A stretch of DNA of 41,183 bases from a virus, in the IMG/VR virus record IMGVR_UViG_3300028920_000142, positions 1-41,183 of that record. One strand, 5' to 3'. Below the pieces are notes generated by a model that saw only the letters and a program-made list of their open reading frames with translations, made no database searches and had not been told where the DNA came from. Below, in pieces: positions 36,858-41,183 of this stretch (position 1 is the stretch's first letter; each line of letters starts with the position of its first letter). Position numbers and translations under genes: made by a program.

Positions 36858-37856
36858 ATGAAGCAGAGCGTGCGTGTTTTCGGAGTGCTTGCGCTAGCCA
36901 TGGCAGGGTGTTGCGGCAACAGGGCGGCTCAGCATCCAAACATTCCCAAGCCAGTCGTTCGAACTTCCAGCGACAAGAAGCAGCTGGCCACCTGGAGCGA
37001 CGGCCGAATAAAGAAGAGAATCCTGAGGTTCGTTGCGGATGTAACGACGCCTGGAAGGCCGACCTATCTCCCTCCGTCGCAACGACTTGCTGTCTTTGAC
37101 TTAGACGGGACAGTTCTATGCGAGAAGCCGGAGTACATTGAGGTTGTTCTCGCACTTCAGAGGCTTAAGGAACTTGCCAGAAAGGATCCTCGCCTGGCCA
37201 GCAAGCAGCCCTATAAAGCCGCTCTAGCCAATGAATCGACCTATATCAGCAAGTACGTCAATACTGTCCTATTCACAGCATTCGCTGGAATGAGACAAAA
37301 GCAATTTCGAGAGCATGTACTACGATTTTTGAAGACAACCAAGCATCCCTGGTTGAATAAGCCATATATCGAGCTCTACTATCGACCGATGAAAGAACTG
37401 ATCGAGCTACTTCACAAGTACAAATTCCGCGTGTACGTATCTTCGACTTCAATGCAAGAGTACATCAGAGCGTTTGTGCCTCACGTACTCGGCATTCCGG
37501 TTCAGCGAATAATTGGATCTACGATCCGAAGTTCGCTGAAGGAAGGAGCTAGTGGCGTCATAACCATTATCAGAAGCACGGGATTTGACCTTCCGCACAA
37601 CTCAGACCGCGGCAAAGTGCAAAATATCTGGAACCGTATCGGGGGAAGACCTATCATCGCAGCAGGCAACTCAATGGGCGACAGCTACATGTTGCGCTTC
37701 ACTTCTCAGGGGCCTACGAGCCTCGTGCTTGTTATCAATCATGATGATGTAGCTCGAGAAGGCTACTCTTATAGCAAACCAAAGTTGTTAGATTTGGCAA
37801 AAAAGTCGGGATGGATTGTCGTCGGCATTAAGAACACGTTCCGACTGGTTTTTTAG
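36858..37856 (+). CDS. Exported HAD-family phosphatase lipoprotein, cargo of island D
   Basis: It encodes 332 residues. The N-terminus is a lipoprotein signal (hydrophobic VFGVLALAMAG, then Cys18), so the protein is probably anchored outside the inner membrane. HAD motifs are intact: D81-x-D83-G-T (nucleophile and acid/base), S195-S196-T (motif II), K253 and G-N-S-M-G-D at 270-275. It resembles phosphoserine-phosphatase-like or nonspecific acid HAD enzymes, but the substrate is unknown. A Shine-Dalgarno (AGGAG) lies 6 bases before the ATG, and a weak -10-like TATAGT sits at 36772. The gene is AT-rich with unusual codons. An exported moron could act at the host surface, for example in superinfection exclusion, which is inference. 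Confidence 0.8.
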   Translation: MKQSVRVFGVLALAMAGCCGNRAAQHPNIPKPVVRTSSDKKQLATWSDGRIKKRILRFVADVTTPGRPTYLPPSQRLAVFDLDGTVLCEKPEYIEVVLALQRLKELARKDPRLASKQPYKAALANESTYISKYVNTVLFTAFAGMRQKQFREHVLRFLKTTKHPWLNKPYIELYYRPMKELIELLHKYKFRVYVSSTSMQEYIRAFVPHVLGIPVQRIIGSTIRSSLKEGASGVITIIRSTGFDLPHNSDRGKVQNIWNRIGGRPIIAAGNSMGDSYMLRFTSQGPTSLVLVINHDDVAREGYSYSKPKLLDLAKKSGWIVVGIKNTFRLVF

Positions 37857-37950
37857 GAGTAAAAAGGGAGCCGACCAACCACGCCAGCCGCAAGCAAAGT
37901 GCCCGTGCCTTGAATTGGCGACCTGTGTCAAACCGTTTCCATCTCGATCT

Positions 37951-37970
37951 ACGGACGTTCACGGACGTTC
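37951..37970 (+). repeat. Tandem decamer
   Basis: The 10-mer ACGGACGTTC occurs twice in a row in the 179-bp gap after the HAD gene, followed by a looser pair (AAGATCCGTC, AAGATACGG). No gene is seen in this gap. It could be a binding site or a scar of exchange at the right edge of island D. Confidence 0.5.
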
Positions 37971-38035
37971 AAGATCCGTCAAGATACGGAACATCACTAA
38001 CTCTGGTTTCCACATTCCACCCATTCCACCTGCGG

Positions 38036-39127
38036 TCACTGGGGAATGCTCACCAGGGAGCTTCTACATAACCCGTGTAGCGGCGGGAATGATATTCCAA
38101 GGTCCAAGAGCTCGTGCTCGCCTAGGCCTCGGACGAACTCGCCCCGGTCGTCCTTTGTGCCGACCGCCGAGCGAGCGACCTCGGCGATCACCGTCCGCTG
38201 GCCGGCCCGATTGACGTAGAGCGACTTGCGACCTGTGTCGGGGTCCAGGGACTCGCGAACCCAGGGCAGGATGTCCTTCATCCGGTCGGGCTCGGCCTCG
38301 ACGCGCTCGAAGAGTTGGAGCCCTCGGCTCACCGAGAAGGTCTTGCCGTGCAGGAAGCGGCAGGTCTCCGTGGTGTGCTCGTCGAGCACGGCCTCGAAGA
38401 CGTAGCGGTCGATGCCCGCCTCGGCGAGGGAGGAGAGCTGGCCGCAGGATCGTCCTTGCGCGATGAACGAGCCGGCGACCACCTCCCAGTAGGGCTGGCC
38501 ACGGCCGGCGATGGTGGACGCGGCAGCCCGGGCCAGGTCGCGGGCGATGTCCTGGCGTCCCAGCCCGGCCTCCAGACCGTCGGACACGATGCGCCTGGCC
38601 TGGACACTGAATACCTCTGCCCGGCGGCCGTACTCGTCGCGGATGAAGGCGCTCTGGCTGGTGGCGAGGTAGTCGACGACGCGGCGGTCCAGGGCGTTGA
38701 AGTCGGCGCTGATGGCAAGCCGCTGACCCTGGCGCGCGGCCGAGCGGGCAGCCCGGACCACCTCGTCCGCGGCGTCGCCGAATGTCGCCTGCACAGCGCC
38801 TGGGACCGCGGCAGTCCGACCACCGGCAGCTTTGAGGGCCTGGGCGATGAGCGCCCGGCGCCGCTCGGCCGTGGTGCTGCCCCAGTCCACGTCGAGCACC
38901 GAAACCGCCGCGCGCACCGCCGCGTCGTCGGCCTGGGAGGCCCGAGCGCGGAGCTGGGCGGCCAGGCGGGCCACGGCGCGGTCGAAGCCCCTGGCGCTCC
39001 CCAGGTTCATGGCCTTCGACACCGGCACCCGGAGGTAGCGCTCCAGGAGCTCGTCGGCCGCCTCGCGGGCCTCCGAGACCAGCCTCAGCCGGGCCTCGAC
39101 GCTACCCTCGGTGCACATGCGCCGCAC
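38036..39127 (-). CDS. Minor head protein, Mu gpF/SPP1 gp7-like, with recoded 3' end
   Basis: It encodes 363 residues (360 if the in-frame ATG at 39118 is used). The C-terminal domain has the Mu F-like signature: V-L-D-E-H-T-T-E-T-C-R-F-L-H-G-K-T-F and, about 90 residues later, F-P-P-L-H-G-L-C-R-S-S-L. It takes part in head morphogenesis and DNA entry near the portal. From about 38150 to the stop the codons change to AT-rich, rare ones (CTA, ATA, TCA, TTA, AGA) while the conserved motif is kept. This is the edge of cargo island D. The start overlaps the zinc-ribbon gene by up to 26 bp. Confidence 0.82.
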   Translation of the reverse strand: MRRMCTEGSVEARLRLVSEAREAADELLERYLRVPVSKAMNLGSARGFDRAVARLAAQLRARASQADDAAVRAAVSVLDVDWGSTTAERRRALIAQALKAAGGRTAAVPGAVQATFGDAADEVVRAARSAARQGQRLAISADFNALDRRVVDYLATSQSAFIRDEYGRRAEVFSVQARRIVSDGLEAGLGRQDIARDLARAAASTIAGRGQPYWEVVAGSFIAQGRSCGQLSSLAEAGIDRYVFEAVLDEHTTETCRFLHGKTFSVSRGLQLFERVEAEPDRMKDILPWVRESLDPDTGRKSLYVNRAGQRTVIAEVARSAVGTKDDRGEFVRGLGEHELLDLGISFPPLHGLCRSSLVSIPQ

Positions 39128-39389
39128 CGCCAGTCCCAGGTGGACGTAGGATCAGCGGGCTTCGTTGCCGTGCTCGGACCTCGAGGCCTGCCTCGGTCGG
39201 ATGCAGCAGCACGTCGTGGCTCTCCGCACAGCGGTCACACACCGCGAAGACGAGGACGCCGTTCCGCCACAGGGTGATCGCCTCGTCGAGGCCCGCCCGC
39301 TGGTGGCAGATCCGGCACTCGATGACGCCTCGCTCGGCGTCGAGCTGGGCCTGATGTACCCAGGCCTGGTTCAGTGTTTCCGCGTTCAT
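39102..39389 (-). CDS. Small zinc-ribbon protein
   Basis: It encodes 95 residues with C-R-I-C-H and, 24 residues later, C-D-R-C-A, a C-x2-C / C-x2-C zinc ribbon. ATG at 39389 is preferred: GGAGG is 6 bases upstream, and it overlaps the stop of the sigma-like gene (TGATG). A GTG at 39392 is the alternative. Function is unknown; it sits in the head module between portal and minor head genes. Confidence 0.6.
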   Translation of the reverse strand: MNAETLNQAWVHQAQLDAERGVIECRICHQRAGLDEAITLWRNGVLVFAVCDRCAESHDVLLHPTEAGLEVRARQRSPLILRPPGTGGAAHVHRG

Positions 39390-39925
39390 CACCGGCCTCC
39401 AGCGCTCAAAGCGAAGTACGTGGCGTTGGTGGCCTCGGGAAGGTCGTTCGCGTCCGCTGCCGGCTGGTGTCTGACCGCCTCACCGCGCCAGAGTCGCGCC
39501 AGCTCCTGGCCTTGCTCCTCGTGGAGCCGGGCCAGGGCCTGCCTCTCGATCTTGCGGACACGCTCGCACGAGAGGTTCAGCAGCTCGCCGATCTCATCGA
39601 GGGTGTGCTCGCCGCCCTCTGCCACGTCCAGGGCGCAGGTCTCCGGGATCTCCCAGGGCGCCAGGTGCGGCCACGCCACGGTGATGGCGCCGCTGGGTTT
39701 CACCTCGAGGTACAGGTGGTGCCGACAGCCGACGAAGGGGCACGGCCGAGGTCCGCGCCGGCAGTCGGCACGGGATGCCGGCCGTGGGTGTTCGAGGGAC
39801 GGCAGCTTCCCCGTAATCCTGCGCCAACGGAGAAGGGCTGCAGGACTCATGGTCTTGGGCCTCGGGTCCAGCCTGGACCGTCGGTCGATTCGTCTTCCTC
39901 GTCGTTGTTCCTCGTGTGCTCTCAT
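39389..39925 (-). CDS. Sigma region 4-like DNA-binding protein
   Basis: It encodes 178 residues. The C-terminal half has a Cys-containing segment (RPCPFVGCRHHLYLEV), then E-T-C-A-L-D-V-A-E and a sigma-70 region 4.2 helix-turn-helix (TLDEIGELLNLSCERVRKIE, about 120-145). No region 2 is present, so it is not a complete sigma factor. Proteins of this build are annotated as sigma-factor-like HTH proteins in several high-GC genomes. It lies inside the head operon, coupled to the portal gene (ATGA). It could act as a late-transcription co-activator; the 37-bp elements are candidate sites. That link is inference. Confidence 0.75.
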   Translation of the reverse strand: MRAHEEQRRGRRIDRRSRLDPRPKTMSPAALLRWRRITGKLPSLEHPRPASRADCRRGPRPCPFVGCRHHLYLEVKPSGAITVAWPHLAPWEIPETCALDVAEGGEHTLDEIGELLNLSCERVRKIERQALARLHEEQGQELARLWRGEAVRHQPAADANDLPEATNATYFALSAGGR

Positions 39926-41183
39926 GATTCGTCCTCGACAGGTGGCTCCTCACTCGCGCCGCTGCCACCGGCGCCGGCAGCCAGGCTCTCGAACCAGGAG
40001 CCGAACTCAGCGTCCGGCACCGGGATCCGCTCCTTCGCCGGTCCGGCGAGGTAGCGCCGGGCCAGGGTCATGCGCTGGTCGGACAGGCGTCTCTCCTCGG
40101 CCGCGAGCTCCTCGCGGAGGTTGACCAGACTGCGTGCGTCGCGGAGCAGGGAGCGCTCGCTACCTTCCGGTTGGTCCTCATTGTCAGCTCGAAGATTTTG
40201 GATGCCCGCCAACGTGAGAGTGATGGGCTGCTTCACCCACGCGGCGCCGATCTTGCGGAACTCCCGGTTGAAGATGTCCCCGGCCAGCAGGCGCCCCTCC
40301 TCGGGCGTGAGCACCCCTACCCGGACCAGCTTCTCCACCATCCCGGAGAGCCGCTCCGGGTCGCGGGTCACCGGTGTCTGGGACCGGAACCGCCAGAACC
40401 GGATCCCCATGTCCGCCAGGAGCCGCCGGTTGATCAGGTAGTCGAACTCGTCCCGCTCCGGCTGGAACACCTGGTCCTCGGCGAACCGGAGCTGGGCGTC
40501 GGCCACGGCGCGGTTGAAGTCCTTGCTCTCCCCGCGCAGCAGCCGCGGCACGCGGAAAGCCGCGCCCACCTTATCGATGTTCCGCTCGTCGTAGACCTGG
40601 AAGAGCGCGTCCTGCTGCTGGGCGTCAGTCAGGGGGCGCAGCTCGATCTTGGCCCTCGCGTGCTCGCCGGCGCCGCTGCCTTCAGCCTCGAGGATCAGCA
40701 CCTTGTGGAAGTTGTCCTTGCCCTTGAGGTTCTCCTCGATGAACCGCTCGATGCGCGGCACGGACGTCTCGGAGAGCTTGCCCCCCGAGACCAGGAGGGC
40801 CAGGGGCGGCACGGACTTGTTCTCGAAGTAGAGGTAGTTGACCTCCTCCATCTGCCGCGATCCGAGCACCGCGAGCAGGGTCCCTACCCAGCGGGGCACC
40901 CCGTATGGAGAACGCGGCGAGTGGATGGAGAAGTGGATCAGCTCGTTGGCCGGGCCGTCCTCGGGGTCGGCCTCCAGCAGCGACTCGACGTCCTTGAACA
41001 CCTCGCCGGTCTTGCGGGAGACCACCCGCGGGTCCCCGAAGGACTTGAAGAAGACCTGCTCCGTCCCCTGGATCTGCACGTAGCGCCGCAGCCGCCGCTT
41101 CGAGGAGACCACCTCGTAGCTCACCGGCGACACCTGCACACGGTCCGCCACCTCCACCGACACCTTGTCCAGGGACAGCAGGC
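39922..41183 (-). CDS. Portal protein, 5' end outside the window
   Basis: About 420 codons are visible. The frame stays open to the right edge, so the N-terminus is missing. The visible part has portal features: H-F-S-I-H-S-P-R-S-P-Y-G-V-P-R-W-V-G, an F-E-N-K-S-V-P-P-L-A-L-L-V-S-G-G segment, FRVPRLLRGE and W-R-F-R-S-Q-T-P near the clip/stem. These match PBSX/P2-type portals of contractile phages. The C-terminus is acidic. It forms the dodecameric DNA gate at the head vertex and is the first visible gene of the late operon. Confidence 0.85.
   Translation of the reverse strand, partial: LLSLDKVSVEVADRVQVSPVSYEVVSSKRRLRRYVQIQGTEQVFFKSFGDPRVVSRKTGEVFKDVESLLEADPEDGPANELIHFSIHSPRSPYGVPRWVGTLLAVLGSRQMEEVNYLYFENKSVPPLALLVSGGKLSETSVPRIERFIEENLKGKDNFHKVLILEAEGSGAGEHARAKIELRPLTDAQQQDALFQVYDERNIDKVGAAFRVPRLLRGESKDFNRAVADAQLRFAEDQVFQPERDEFDYLINRRLLADMGIRFWRFRSQTPVTRDPERLSGMVEKLVRVGVLTPEEGRLLAGDIFNREFRKIGAAWVKQPITLTLAGIQNLRADNEDQPEGSERSLLRDARSLVNLREELAAEERRLSDQRMTLARRYLAGPAKERIPVPDAEFGSWFESLAAGAGGSGASEEPPVEDES

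Overview
The window reads as the structural (late) gene cluster of a contractile-tailed phage or prophage. It is cut at both ends: the portal gene enters at the right edge and a tail-fibre-like gene leaves at the left edge. The backbone is very GC-rich, all on the minus strand, and tightly packed, with many ATGA, GTGA and TGATG stop/start overlaps. Gene content and codon use suggest a prophage of a high-GC bacterium, perhaps Myxococcota. That host assignment is inference. No terminase, integrase, lysis or replication genes are visible, and no tRNA, rRNA or CRISPR array was recognised.

In the direction of late transcription (high to low coordinates) the backbone is as follows. Head: portal, a sigma-region-4-like DNA-binding protein, a small zinc-ribbon protein, a Mu F-like minor head protein, a DNA adenine methylase fused to an XkdF-like prohead protease, a scaffold-like protein, the major capsid protein and head-tail connectors. 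Tail: HK97 gp10-like completion protein, an IPT/TIG-domain tail protein, sheath, tube, tail assembly chaperone G with a G-T product made through a canonical CCCTTTC -1 slippery heptamer, an HNH endonuclease and the tape measure. Baseplate: CIS-tube/LysM-type proteins, gpD-like hub, gp5/gpV-like spike, an unknown helical protein, gp25/gpW, gpJ, three small accessory proteins, a gpI-like protein with Ig-like domains, and the tail fibre.

The backbone is interrupted repeatedly by AT-richer DNA. Four cargo islands (about 1.7-2.4 kb, 7.0-8.35 kb, 20.0-26.4 kb and 36.7-38.1 kb) lie between the 3' end of one late gene and the 5' end of the next, with the cargo next to the downstream late gene running on the plus strand. 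They encode an unrecognised basic protein, an HNH-type nuclease, a sigma factor + metallophosphoesterase pair with a divergent single-pass membrane protein, and an exported HAD phosphatase lipoprotein. At the same edge of all four islands, just ahead of the Shine-Dalgarno of the next late gene, lies a 37-bp bipartite element with fixed spacing (GAGGCAAAGCCC ... GGGACA). At two of the opposite edges the 3' end of the late gene switches to AT-rich, rare-codon DNA while keeping family-like protein sequence. This suggests modular exchange of cargo at fixed slots.

Three conventional mobile units are also present. A recombinase-in-trio (RIT) element with 29-bp terminal inverted repeats sits between spike and baseplate genes. 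An insertion sequence with perfect 20-bp inverted repeats lies inside the third island. A Phd/ParE-type toxin-antitoxin pair is antisense between two tail genes.
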